This document shows, in pieces, positions 11,859 to 23,495 of a stretch of DNA of 64,000 nucleotides. Under the pieces are notes generated by a model. That model worked only from the letters and a program-made list of their open reading frames with translations, had not been told where the DNA came from and did no database searches. The stretch is from Papaver somniferum. Taxonomy: Eukaryota; Streptophyta; Magnoliopsida; Ranunculales; Papaveraceae. The stretch's first letter is position 1, and each line of letters begins with the position of its first letter. The position numbers and the translations under genes are program-made. The stretch covers positions 30,218,442 through 30,282,441 of the forward strand of contig NC_039367.1 in NCBI RefSeq assembly GCF_003573695.1, in the 5' to 3' direction.

Positions 11859-12523
11859 TCCTACAAAAGATATAATATATAAGTCGCAAATGGATCATCG
11901 TACATGCATATTAGCTTGTAAAAGGAATTCCCTTGAGTACTATTCTCGTCTCTTGCTTAGGAATAAGATAGGCAGGGAGAATTTCTTTAAGAGCATAATA
12001 TAATTTTATACCCATATCTGGTCGTTACATTTTGGACTCATTGTTATGATGTTGTTATACCAAGTTAATATGAACTTGACTCAATTAGTGCGGTAATAAA
12101 GACAACAAAAAGATTGACAACCATTGACTAATTAATAGGTCATAAACCTAATTAATCGAAAGTAGTCCAACATACGGAACAAGGCTCAACAAAATGGAAC
12201 AACCTTATGGTCTTTCTTTTAGAAAGGAAATTGTACACGGATCCAAATACATCAAGTAATAAGTATTATTCTTACCAAAAAGACTATTAACGTGAGAAAT
12301 CTCGTTAATCAGAAAAGTTATTAACAGTTTTGAAATTTTTGCAATCTTCACAACTCTCGAGTCAGTGTTGAGGATGCACCCATTGATACAACTAATAAGT
12401 AGGGGTGGAGTAAAGATGAGACTCTCACCACTTGTATCCCAGAGGAATACTTCGAGTTTGTTTGTCTTGTGATAAGAGATTAGATTCTCACATTTTGCAT
12501 TCTTTCCTTTAGCAGCTTCTTTA

Positions 12524-13085
12524 GAGCAACTGCAGTGGTGCGATCAAAACCAAAGATCAAAGATCAAAAAAAAGACCAAAGTTTGGGTTTAGTCCGTGTT
12601 GTGACGCAACGGTACATGATTAAAATTTCGTCAGGCGGACTTTAAAAGTCCGCCCCATTTTTTTTTCGTAAAATTTCATCAGGCGGACTTTAAAAGTCCG
12701 CCCCATTTTTTGTAAATTTCATCAGGCGGACTTTAAAAGTCCGCCCCATTAAAATTTCATCAGGCGGACTTTAAAAGTCCGCCCCATTCTTTGTAACTTT
12801 CATCAGGCGGACTTTAAAAGTCCGCCTCATTCTTTTTTTTTTATTTAATTTGAATTTTCATCGGGCGTAATTTAAATCTCCGCTCGTTAACAAGCGTACT
12901 TTAAATTTACGCCCAGCAACAAGCGTACTTTAAATTTACACCCGACTATATTAGAATTTGGGATTTGGTCGCGACCATATTTGGTCTGGAATTTGATCTT
13001 TGGTTGGGATTTGATCTTTACTCCGTCCCACTGTGTTACGATCTCATCCCAAATTTTTGGTTATACTCGCCCACTGTGGATGCTC
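12524..13085. mobile_element. Tourist-like MITE (PIF/Harbinger type)
   Basis: The element is 562 bp. Its termini are imperfect inverted repeats: GAGCAACTGCAGTGG on the left, and GAGCATCCACAGTGG when the right end is reverse-complemented. It is flanked on both sides by TTA (12521-12523 and 13086-13088), the 3-bp target duplication typical of PIF/Harbinger elements. Just inside, GATCAAA/TTTGATC-rich segments repeat in inverted order. The interior contains the palindrome array listed separately. There is no coding capacity, so mobilisation would have needed a transposase in trans. Superfamily is inferred from the duplication and ends. Confidence 0.82.
12634..12955. repeat. Tandem array of 21-bp palindromes inside the MITE
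   Basis: Five exact copies of the near-perfect palindrome GGCGGACTTTAAAAGTCCGCC start at 12634, 12682, 12725, 12763 and 12806. Spacings are 48, 43, 38 and 43 bases, and AATTTCATCA-like and CATT(T)n linkers lie between them. Three diverged units of the same design follow (GGGCGTAATTTAAATCTCCG, then two AAGCGTACTTTAAATTTACG-type units). Each unit can fold into a 7-9 bp GC-clamped hairpin with an A/T core. Confidence 0.92.
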
Positions 13086-13534
13086 TTAGAAGAAGTTATA
13101 ATCCTCAATTTTTTATTTAAGGAAGGGTTTGAATATCTCTTATGCCTCCTAAACCTGTTACACTCAAACAATTGTCTTTCAGAAGAATTTTTACTCAAAG
13201 GTGAGATCTCTCTGGATCTTTTTAAATCCATGTTTGTGGACATCAGTCTTTTGAGTCTTGTATCCAAGATTTAGATTGAGTAGGTAAACTCTTTTTACCA
13301 GTAAGAAGTCTGATATTAGAAATATCATTTTTATACTTGGTCATTATAGCATGAGAGTTTGTTGACTTATGAAATAGTTTGAGGAGAGTAATCTTGAATA
13401 TTCTTATCATAAGTTTTTTGGCTGACTGATCAATCAGGATCAATTGAAGATGCTAACAGACTAGCTACCTCATTTATTACAAAAGAGAGCAATTTTTGGA
13501 TATTGTTAATTTGTTTCTTTCTATGAAACCAATC

Positions 13535-13585
13535 CAATGTGAGATGACCCTTTTTGTCACAATGAGAACAGAACTGTGAAATATC
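13535..13585 (-). pseudogene. CCHC zinc-knuckle remnant
   Basis: The - strand encodes CDISQFCSHCDKKGHLTLDW. It contains C-x2-C-x4-H-x4-(C replaced by W), a retroelement-type nucleic-acid-binding knuckle with its last ligand lost. It lies upstream of the interrupted frame at 12207-13443 and probably belongs with it. Confidence 0.45.
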
Positions 13586-13599
13586 ACAAGAGGTGTAGT

Positions 13600-15769
13600 T
13601 AGCAAAAATGCTTCAAAAAACATTCCAAAACATGAATTAAATAGGATATGGAATACTAGTCAAAGAAGTAGAAAGAAAACAAATAAAACAATAAAGAAAA
13701 GGGAGCTTATAAGACCGGAACCACCGTCTGGACGGTCGATTATGTCGATGGTGTCGTGTCTGTCCCCACCCTTTTCACCTTTTTAATTATTTTATTATTC
13801 TGTTTTTATCAAGGACTTCTTCTTTAAAGAAAACTCCTTGATTTTCCATATCAAATCAAATACTTCTCATCGAACATATAGTTTACGAAGTAAATGGTCT
13901 CCCTAGCATGAGGTCCTTGCACCTTATGATATATTAAATTAATATATCCAAAGATTGGTCTTTAAAGCAAAATCTTACTTGGTCTTTAAAGCAAAATTAA
14001 GTGTTTCAATCAATATCAAACTCTTCTGAAAACACCAAATAATGCTTGAAGGACCACCAAAAATACCAAAACACTCAAGGATGGTCCGCGATCGCCATAG
14101 ACGGACCCCGGTCGGCCTCTTTTGCCACCATGAACGGTCCCTCTGCACAAATCGATTAATCCTTTGTCATCCATTTTGGTTTATCCTATTTACACCGATT
14201 AACCATCATCCATGCACTGCCTAGCCAGTCCCATTACCACCAATAGATGGTCCTCTTACTCATTGGTAGGTCTCTGGCTCTACTATATTATGTTTTAATG
14301 CCTAATGCTATGCAGAGCATAATATTTATTGAGGTTCAAAGACCAATTATTTTATAGTGATCCAATTATCAATATTTTAATTAAATATTTTGATTTCAGT
14401 CCTGCTACCATTATTTTCATCAACAAATCAATCAATGGTCGTTCTACCACTATTTTTCTTATTGATTTTATTCAATTACTTTGCGAAGCAATATTTTTCA
14501 TATTGATTCAACTATCAATATTTAATTGCTCGACGCAACAATATATTTGTAAGGGATCTAAGAAGCGATGTTCATATTGATCAGGCTATCAATATTCCAT
14601 TGGTTCATCAACTAATGTTTTATTGGTTTGTCTGCAAATATTTTAATCTCTCTACGTTGTCAATTAGATTACTCATGACATGGTAGACTGAGGATGAATA
14701 CTCTATAATAACTGCTAAACATAACATTATTCATCTTCGTATGATGTCCTGTCAAATGCTTGACACATCAGAATATATATTGATCTATGATCGATCTAAC
14801 AATCTCATCATACATATGTTTATCAATCTAAATTGTTCGAATATCATTGCTGCCTCAGCTGACACAATGGTACGCCACAATCATCAATAATATCTCAGAC
14901 TCAACGCTATGGTCCATAAAGCATCATTGTTGTCTCAACCGACACTCTTTGCTTCATCCATCGTAACAATGAATTATGGATCATGCTAATTCGTATGCTA
15001 AGACACACAGATTGACCAAACAAACACTCGTCCGCAAAGCAAACATCACATGAGACATAAATCGTGTCACAAAGAGGATATTAATTTACTGGGTTTTGGA
15101 ATGGCGGATTACGATACGTGCAATGCAGTATATCCATGACGAGAAAGTGAGTAATTTATGTCTATAGTTGAAGGAGTAAACAGAGTACGAAACTGGTTCA
15201 ATCACGACTTCTCAGTTTCTTACTCTTTTACTCATCTTTAACCACCATTTACTAGAGATCAATGTTTTAACTACTACCGCTATATAAATAGGTTCTTTCA
15301 TCATATAACAAGACAACTAAGAATAAGTCATAGACATCTTATCACAAAAACACATAGAACATTTCTCTCGGTCTAACACAGAGATATCATCTTCGAAGCA
15401 TTTCAACACATGATGCATAATCAATTTCCATTTATCTCAACACATTCCCAGCTTTCCTCCCCACAGATCGACCTTTTTCTTTCCATTCTGACTGAATTGA
15501 ATCTGGAGCGACCATTTCTTAGTTTAGGCCAAAGTCTTACAGTTTAGTCTCTCGAACTCAAAGTACTCCCACGTAGTACATTTGTTTAATGGTTTAGACG
15601 ATTTGCTTCATCCATCATCTGCCTACTACCACTTTTTCTCATTAACCCGTAAAATATTTGTACCCACAAACAACTGCCTGTGTTGTTTAACATGCTCTCT
15701 TGCTTTAAGATGTCTGCCATAAGCTAGATCCAATATAATTAGAGAAAATACTGGGAATGAAAGAATCAG
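13600..15769. other. Non-coding AT-rich stretch, possibly old LTR sequence
   Basis: No coding frame of note. The phrase 'ctatcaatatt' preceded by GATC/GATTCAA-like bases recurs near 14370, 14509 and 14579, and 'tgtctcaaccgacact'/'tgcctcagctgacaca' recur near 14850 and 14930. This suggests decayed repeats within a long LTR or satellite-like region. I could not find paired ends. Confidence 0.4.
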
Positions 15770-16650
15770 GATTACTCCAAATTTTTGTTAGATTATTTGT
15801 CTCCATAAAGCTCTCTTATCGTTTCGATATCTCCATATCCATTTGCAATGGAGAGCATGATTGACAAGTTTAAGCTTCTTAATACCAATACCTTCTATAC
15901 ACTTTGGTAAAACTGCCTTTGGCCACGCCACCCAACTTATTTTTTGTTAGAGTATTTGAAGAACCCTATATGAAGTTTCTCACGCGATCTTCTCAAGTTA
16001 CTTTAAAATCGAGATTGTCATTTGAAATATGGTCAAATAATAGATGGACATGATTGCCAACATACTGTTTGTCATAATAATTCTTCCATCTTTATAGAGG
16101 TATTTCTTCTTCCAAGTAGATAGTTTTTGCTGGGTACTTTGAACAATAATATCCCAAACAACTTTGGCTTTGGATTTACTACCTAGTGGGTACCCAAATA
16201 ATTGATAGGTATCTCCACTAAGTTGAATCCAAAAATAGTAGCACAAGCAGCCCCATTATGATCATGACCAATACCAACAACTGCGCTCTTTCTGAAGTTG
16301 GCGGCTTTGAAACCGTAGACGAGCTCAAAAGCAATGAGAATATTCTTCAAGTTGGTCAGTCTTCAACATCATCCAAAAAAATCATAAGATCATCCGCAAA
16401 CTACATGCGATTTATGATAGTCCCATTACTTGAACCCTGGTGAGACCTGAAACTGCAGCCTTCTTAATTATTAGAGATAAAGTTTTAGCAACCGAGATAT
16501 GTAAAAAAGAGAATATGAGATCTCCTTGCCCAACCCCCTTTTGACTTTTGAACAAATCTGTTGCTTCACTATTCAACATCACCACAAACCCGGCATTACA
16601 GATACACCATCTTATCTAACTTATCAAAACATGACCAAACCCAAATCTAG
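15770..16650 (-). pseudogene. L1-type LINE reverse transcriptase fragment
   Basis: Reading the - strand from high to low coordinates, it encodes LFKSQKGVGQGD (the RQGD block region), then FADDLMIFLDDVED (catalytic box, at about 16385-16410). Next come FELVYGFKAANFRKSAVVGI and, at 15998-16246, YPLGSKSKAKVVWD and LSTWKKKYLYKDGRI. Finally, at 15780-15960, IKKLKLVNHALHCKWIWRYR appears. These are consecutive motifs of plant L1 ORF2 reverse transcriptase. Several stops and frame changes make it inactive. Neither end of the original element is visible. Confidence 0.78.
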
Positions 16651-16837
16651 CCAGAGTTAGGTCTAGGCAGTTCCAGTTTATATTATCAAATTCAAAATGT
16701 TATTTGTTTCAGATTCCTTAACTACCAATATAAGGTCATCTTTAATGATTCAAAATGAATTTATCCATCAACCACGATGAAGGGAAAAAAAAGACAATAT
16801 CAATGATTATACATTTTATGCTTTTCAATTCATTCTT

Positions 16838-17300
16838 TTTTTACAAGAAAATTTAATCAACATTTAAAAAGTTATTACAAGGAACAGGAAAAAACAAAAA
16901 CACAAAAAAAAACATAAAAGTCACTGAGATCCCTAGAGAGATCTGGCGTTGTACACACATGTGTTGCCTTATTAATACCTTTACAAGGAAAACCGGTAGA
17001 GATAAAACCTTGACGAAGAAAAGAGCACAACACGATAAGTCCGTTAATAAATCTAATTCTCAAAAAAATCTTAGTATAATCTAAACAAAGATAAATCTTC
17101 AGTAAAATATGAAATTCCAGTTTTCCTTCGGTATCCAATGAGAAGTCTTCTAATACTGGTTGTATGTAGTAGTCCGCAAACAAGTTGTGGAAAATGAGAA
17201 CCTTTGCTCGCGATATAACTACCAAGATGGATTCCTGCGCCCTTCTAGTCACCTCAAGAATGGTAAAAGTGTCATGAAACGTATCCGGAAAAGATGGGTC
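16838..17300 (-). mobile_element. Possible 3' tail of a LINE
   Basis: A 125-codon - strand frame (16875-17252) ends in a hydrophobic tail rich in Phe, Val and Leu. It is followed by an A-rich stretch on the - strand ending near 16838 (TTTTTTT on +). This layout resembles the end of plant LINEs. The protein itself (SRDLSDFYVFFCVFVFSC at its end) shows no catalytic motif I can name, so the call is weak. It could belong with the fragment at 15770-16650, but it lies on the wrong side for a simple single copy. Confidence 0.28.
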
Positions 17301-17747
17301 CTACTGCTGATTGTGGATGGTGAGAGCATTGCCATAATCAAGGATTCATTCGGTGAGTGTTGATGTTACACCTTCGAGAAAATACATTCATTGGGATCAC
17401 CATCCCTTGAGCTTAATCCACTTATAGAAAAAGCCATAATAACATAGCCAACATAGATTTCAACACCATGTTGTTTCAAAAATATATATATATTTTTGGA
17501 CCCAATTCTCATGAACGGACTCAAATAGATGAACAGATCAACTAGTTAGACACGATTGATCCAACTACCATCTCAATTTTCAATTCCAAAAATGACCCCG
17601 TAAATTCTAACTTTAGTTTTTTCCAGTTAGGCTTAGTCTAATCGTTGTCCAAGATTCAACATTCACACCCACGACGTGTCACCAAAATTCAACATCCAAG
17701 TCTTACGGAAATTCAAGATTCAAGTCAAAAACGCAAAATGATTTACC

Positions 17748-17917
17748 AGCAGACACCAAATAATTTGGTGTCTGCTCTATCAACCCTTAGATGACCAACA
17801 AAATTATGAATCCTACGATCTATATCGATCTGATGTTTGAATTTCCATAAAATATTTCCTGTACACCTAACCATTCGGTGTTTTTGGAATTTTTGAGACG
17901 CTAAACCATTTAGCGTC
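17748..17917. repeat. Two short perfect palindromes upstream of the intact gene
   Basis: 17748-17776 is a perfect inverted repeat with 14-bp arms (AGCAGACACCAAAT) and a 1-base centre. 17897-17917 has 9-bp arms (GACGCTAAA / TTTAGCGTC) and a 3-base loop. Both lie within an otherwise featureless 1 kb upstream of 18466. They resemble the hairpin units found in plant MITEs, such as the array at 12634, but no terminal repeats were identified. Confidence 0.7.
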
Positions 17918-18465
17918 CCAGTATTGATTCCATCGCACGCTGACCGAAACTGTTGAGGAGATTAACGACACCTTTCGCGCTGAATGTTGAATCCCCACTG
18001 GAATAAGCCTTAGACGGTGTTTTATGGAGACGCATGGGTGTTTTCTTGCGTTCATATGAAATTCATGGTCCATCCAGAATCTGATACAAATAACCACTAC
18101 GATTAGTCAGATTCCAACACTTGTCCAGGATGGGTCAGGATGGCCCCACAATCTCAAACAAAATACAGAAAAAAAAGAAAATCACACAAATCAAGACCGT
18201 TGGTTTCACGTATCAGAAAATTTTCAAAATGGACATAGAAAATTAGATGGATGATCAAAAGAAGATAAGCGCCGAACAGAGGGTCCACGTCATCCAAAAA
18301 CTAATATTTTAACATGGCAATCACGCTATTATAACTGAATTCTAAGCCCATACTCGTAATTAGCCCACTTATAGTAGTTTCAGTTCATAACAGAAGGGAA
18401 ATAAAAAAACAACCTCCTTTTTCTCTTTCTTTCAGTCTGATACCAGAAACAAATAAACACTCCTC

Positions 18466-19512
18466 ATGGAAGAACTAGAAGAACCAGAGGTAATAATTTA
18501 ACCAAACCTAATCACCATTAAAGCAGCTTGAAAAACCCATTTTGATCACCTCATTATCTGATTGTTTGATTCTTTCTCTCTTTCTAAAACCACTAAAGAT
18601 TGTGTTTTTAATCATTGTTTTTGAGACTGATTTTGGGGAGATTGATTGATTGATGTTTGGGTTGTTTGGGTTGTTTGGGTTGGGATTTTGTGATTGATGT
18701 ATGGGTTTTGTTTGCTTGTTGTTTTGCAGAAGTTAGGAGCATTAAAGAAGGCATATGCAGACATAATCTTGAGTACAGCAAAGGAAGCAGCAGCTAGGAT
18801 TATGGTTTCTGAAAGAAAAGCTTATCGTTTTCAACAAGAATTGTGCACTGCTAAACAGGAGGGGCTTGATATGCTTCTTCGTTTGAAACAAATTACTGAT
18901 TCTAAGGTATAATTTCTTCAAGGGTTTTTATATAAAATGATGAATTGAATCAATTGATCATTGTGATTCTTCCAATGTTTGTTTGTTGAGTTTGTTTTGC
19001 TTTTAATTAGTAGTAAGTTCGGTTTCGAAATTTAGGTTTTTAAGTGTTAAAGGTGTTTGCTTTACTGATGATCAGTCTGTTTTGCTAGGGATGATGGATG
19101 TACAAATCGGTTCTTAGAGTTGGGTATTGTGTATTGTATTTGTCATTTTGGTTAAGATGACTAATGTCTTTAACTTCTTCCATCTCGGAACAAATTTGAG
19201 GAATTGTGCTGGTCGTGTTAATGTATGCACATAGGAAAATGAGACTACTATGTAGTAACTTCCTTTCAGGTCTTACTGTCCGGCAGTTAGTATGAATAGA
19301 AAAGCAAAAGGGGTTGTTTGAGTGTCTACTATCTAGGTCATTTGGATAATTTGTTTTTGGCCTCCGAATTACCTCTTAAATATTGTGTGTGCTGTCATGT
19401 GACATTGGAGCATGTAGTAAAATGCAACTAGTTTCGGTGGAGCTGAACATTGATTACTTTGATGTCTTATATTCTATTTCCCAGATTGTTTGCTGTTCTC
19501 ACTCGTACTGCC

Positions 19513-19600
<88 letters not shown>

Positions 19601-22600
19601 TCATCTAGAGTTTTACCTCGTCAAGTTTAGGACGTTCCTCTGTCTTCACTGTGAACAGTGTTCCTACTTTGGAGTGGCACCACATAGTTGCACGGTTGCT
19701 CATAGTGCCTTATCCTGATATATGGAGGCATCAGGCATATGCACGGTTAAAGCATACTTTTATTTCCCGAAGTCTTGGTTACTATCCTATACCTGAGCAC
19801 TTCTTTCCCACTCTACTTCAGGCACCAATTGTAAATGATCGTCATTATGCATTGTTCTTTACTTTACATTTCCTGCTCTCCTCCCATTCCTTTATCGAAT
19901 TCTACTTCAAGATTTAGTCTTTTCAAGTTAACGTAATCCTTGGGGTTTTGGGTGTGAGTTAAATCTTCTCCTATCATTGTAGCAAAGGGGTTGTCTTTCT
20001 TTGTTAATAAGAAAATGGGTAAGTGTAACCAATGCATTTAGGCTTTAGTGATGGAAACATCTGAAAGTAAACTGGTTTTAACCTTTGGATTCATGTTCAG
20101 ATTATTTGCTTCCTAGCCATTGGAGAAGGTTAGTGGTTAGGCCAAGGGTGATTCTAAAGGTCTAGCTAGTTCTGTGCTCGGGCTTAGTTGTTTGGAAAAT
20201 CTGAAGGTTGAAGGCTTCAAGCCAAGAAAGATGTCACAGAGAGACGCTCTAGCTTGAAGTATTACGAGCCAACAAGACTGGGATCTAGACTTGTAAGAAT
20301 CAAAGAAGTAGCAGTCCCATATGGATCTGGGTCCAATTGCGCATTCATTATATGCAGTACTTAACTCTTGCTTGAGAAGGATTTTCCATTAGATATTAGT
20401 TTAATATCTATACTAACCTTATTTTGAAGTACTAATACTGAAGGAATGGAACATGCTTTGTAGCAATTTGGAGTTTCCTTCATTTCGTGGTTCCAGATTT
20501 TTTCTCTTCGTAGTCATTCAGAATTATTCAGGAAGAACTATCATTCCGAATTACTATTTCTGTGTTTATTCATTAATACCTTGCTGATTACTATCTCTCC
20601 TTTTCGATCAAGAATATTACCATTAGGTTTTAAAGTCTTACCTTCCATGCTTTATGTTGTACACTGACAATCAAAGATCCACATTCCCACCTGAGAATGC
20701 TTGGAAATTCAATATATTTTCTTTTTCTTTATTTTCTTGTCATGAGATCTTAATACAAGTATGTATATAAATCTGCATGAATTACAGTAAACTTTTGAAA
20801 TCTCTTTATCGTTGGTTAAGTTTTAGGTTAGACCATGCACCCTAGGATTCAACTATTTAATGATCCTTATCTGGTTTCTGGTTTGGAACCTCTCACTGCA
20901 GATATTCATTTACAGTAGCTATATGAGAAACATTTGATCTGTTATTATCGTCCTTTAAAAGAGATTGTTGGTTATCTCTGCCTGTTGTTAGATTCCGATT
21001 CATGCCCTGTATACAAGCTTTATATGATCACCTCCCAAAGTTCATCACTTTTACTAAATATTGCTTATAAGTCCTCATTTTCATTCCTTGCTCTTACTGC
21101 CCTGATTCGATTTTCTTACTTTGAAAGAATAACAATCTATGTTTTCTTTCATACAGATTGCCGAAGTGGAAACCATGTCAGTTAGCCAAAGAAAAAGGAT
21201 ACAAGAGCTTGAACTGCAACTATGCAGAACAGAGAATGTGATAACTGATCTTAGGTCACAGTTGAGTGGAGTACAGGATGAATTGGAGAAGGTAAAAAAC
21301 AATAAAGAGATTGCACCTTTGCACGAAGATGTGAGCAAACACAATACTTCTGATTCAGAACCCAAATCCACATCTACCTTTGACGCCAAAGATAGACCTC
21401 TAGTTCGAAGAAATGTACAGCATAAAGCCTTTCGAGCAGAAAAATGTTATGCTGATAAGCCTGACTTAGACTCCCTCATTCTGACAAGCAAAGAGCCTGA
21501 GCAATACCGAAACAGGTGTACTCAGAGAATTCGTGCATTTGATAGGAACCTGGCGAATGGGAAATCACCTCTTCCTGCAGAAACAAAGAATCAGTTTTCA
21601 CGTAGAAAGAAAAAATCTTTTATCAGGGAGGAAGCCAGGGAAGTTGGTGCCACTAAATCTTCTTGCAAGGATGAAAATGCCGGGACAAAGAAAAGGAAAC
21701 TGATTGGTTTGGATGAACTTTTGCAGCAAGATATTGGCTTTGAAAATGGTCAATCTGTAGGGTTTCTTCACAAGTTCTGTGCTAGAAAAAGAAGATCTAG
21801 ATACAGGTCAGGCAGACCGAACTCATACACTGACCAGGTCATGCAACCAAGAGAATTATCTCTTTCTCGTTGCAAAATCAACCCCTGTGAGGAAAATCCA
21901 ACAGTTAATCCTTCTGAAGATAGGTCAAGGATAGTTGAAGGCAATGCCCAGAAAGCCTCAGACTCACATTTGACTTCAACTTCATTATTAACTACTATGG
22001 CTGATGTAAACAAAAGGGATGCAAAGACTGAACCATTAAGTGTTCAAACTTTTCCTCACGGAGACGAAGAGTCTATAGTTAAATCAGAATTCAGCAGACA
22101 TGGTAACGAAGTCGCAGAATGTTCAGGGGTTTCAAGATGCAAGGTGAACCTTAACAGCATAGATACTCCAAGGATGATTGATATCACTGAAGAAAAAGAG
22201 TTATGTGAAGCGACAGATCCATTGCCTGTTCCAGCTGGAAAGGATATGCCTCTCAAATATACATTTCAAAGGAAGCGTAAGAAGGGACCCTTGATATGCC
22301 TGGATGAGAATAAAACTCTTGAAAAGGAAACTGCAATGGAGAGCTCAGGGGAGATAGAAAATATTGCTCCTGAATCACAAAAATCTTGCTTGTTAGATGA
22401 GCCTCCCCGTGATAATCGGAGGCTGGCGCTGGTTGCTCGCCAGGTAAGTCAAACATTTCAGGAATTCCCTCTCATTCAATTTCGAAAATTTACTACCTTA
22501 TGTTACCCTCCATATGTGTTTAGCAATCAAAGCTTCCTGTAATTCTCATACACAACCACTCCATTTGTCTATGTCACATAATGGGGCATATATATAACTA

Positions 22601-22797
22601 CTATTAGTTAGGCGTTTGGATCATAAAGGGGGGTAAACGGGAATTGTTTTAGACATCCTTACCTATATACAGAACCGAGTATTTATGTGCTTCATTTTTG
22701 GTTGAACTGGCTTATCTGTATTGCTTTAACACATGTTGATTTTCTTTGTTCCCCATTTTTTCAGCCCATTTCTTTGTCTGAGAAGCGATGGAGATGA
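18466..22797 (+). CDS. Plant-specific coiled-coil protein with basic C-terminal region (4 exons, ~506 aa)
   Basis: Four exons join in phase 0: 18466-18489, 18730-18906, 21157-22443 and 22765-22797. All introns have GT...AG ends (donors GAG|GTAATA, AAG|GTATAA, CAG|GTAAGT; acceptors TTTTGCAG, TTTCATACAG, TTTTTCAG). The product starts MEELEEPEKLGALKKAYAD. Residues about 10-120 are charged and helical (KAYADIILSTAKEAAARIMV, later SQRKRIQELELQLC), a probable coiled coil. The rest is polar and rich in basic clusters that look like nuclear signals (CARKRRSRYRSG, FQRKRKKGPL). It ends ISLSEKRWR. The family is conserved in plants as uncharacterised proteins; no enzyme motif is visible. Intron 2 is 2.25 kb and holds a large microsatellite. 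A single ATG with an acidic start supports the chosen initiation. Function is unknown; a nuclear or cytoskeletal scaffold role is only a guess. Confidence 0.88.
19514..19602 (+). repeat. (CTTT)n microsatellite in intron 2
   Basis: About 22 uninterrupted CTTT units (89 bp). It lies in intron 2 of the 18466-22797 gene, about 600 bases after exon 2, so it does not affect the coding frame. Pure tetranucleotide runs of this length are usually polymorphic. Confidence 0.97.
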
Positions 22798-22984
22798 GAG
22801 ACGAATTTTAACTCCATTCATAGTGGACAAGATTAGCCTTAAGGAGTATTTGTAAATTAGCCATACACTTCTGCGGGGTTAAGTGTTGACAGATAATTTC
22901 TCTGAAGATTCTCACAAACTACTGGCTTCTTAAAGAAGGGAAGTGCGAGTTATAGAGCAATTGTAGGCTCATTCTTACGGATTA

Positions 22985-23094
22985 GTTACCTTTACAGTTC
23001 ATGCTAATTGTTGTTGTAATATGTGCTATTGTCAAACCAGTTACCTTTACAGTTCATGCTAATTGTTGTTGTAATATGTGCTATTGTCAAACCA
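22985..23094 (+). repeat. Perfect 55-bp tandem duplication
   Basis: GTTACCTTTACAGTTCATGC... occurs twice head to tail (22985-23039 and 23040-23094), with no difference visible. It lies about 190 bases beyond the stop codon, probably in the 3' UTR or just downstream. Identity of the copies implies a recent event. Confidence 0.95.
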
Positions 23095-23495
23095 GTTTTT
23101 ACGTAAACCTTATTTTTACAAATTAACAACCAAGTGGTTTGGCCGGGTTAAAGTTTTTTCTTTTTCTGAGTAATGTATTTATGCTGTAGTTTAGACAATT
23201 CCAGAAACAGAAGCTGTCTTCGGAAGTCGAAAACAAAAAGATTTTGCTTCATAAACAATAACCTTTTTGCTTCCAAAAGTTATTATGAGATGTATTGTTT
23301 TCCTAAAGCACAAGCCATTTTCCAAAATTGAGAAGCCACAGAGAATTTGCTTTACAGAAAGTTTAGATGGGAGTATGGGACTCCTCCACCCAAAATAAAC
23401 TCATGCTAATCCAGGCCTGCTTCTAAAAGCATTTTCCAAATTTTGTTCTCAATATTAACTTGTTGACTTTTTTATGTTTTAAAAGCTTTGCTAGA

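Larger units (their letters stand above)
12207..13443 (-). pseudogene. Unrecognised - strand reading frame interrupted by a MITE
   Basis: Reading the - strand from about 13261, an open frame (with RFRRHKRYSNPSLNKKLRII) enters the MITE at 13085. If the MITE and one TTA copy are removed, the same frame continues from 12520 without a stop for about 105 more codons (EAAKGKNAKCENLISYHK, later TSGESLIFTPPLLISCINGC) to a stop near 12207. Upstream, another frame (13243-13443) joins by a frameshift, and a CCHC-like knuckle lies at 13535-13585. The whole looks like a retroelement gag/pol-like frame or a host gene. I cannot name the family. Confidence 0.4.

Noticed and set aside
12634..12830. CRISPR-like spacing of identical repeats
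   Set aside because: Repeats are themselves palindromic, linkers are similar to each other rather than unique spacers, and the array lies inside a MITE in a plant genome.
19383..19718. Open frame across the CTTT microsatellite
   Set aside because: It is open only because the tetranucleotide run has no stop; it lies in an intron.
19651..19917. 88-codon frame in intron 2 of the intact gene (EWHHIVARLLIVPYPDIWRH)
   Set aside because: Protein-like in composition but matches nothing I know and has no splice signals consistent with the flanking exons.
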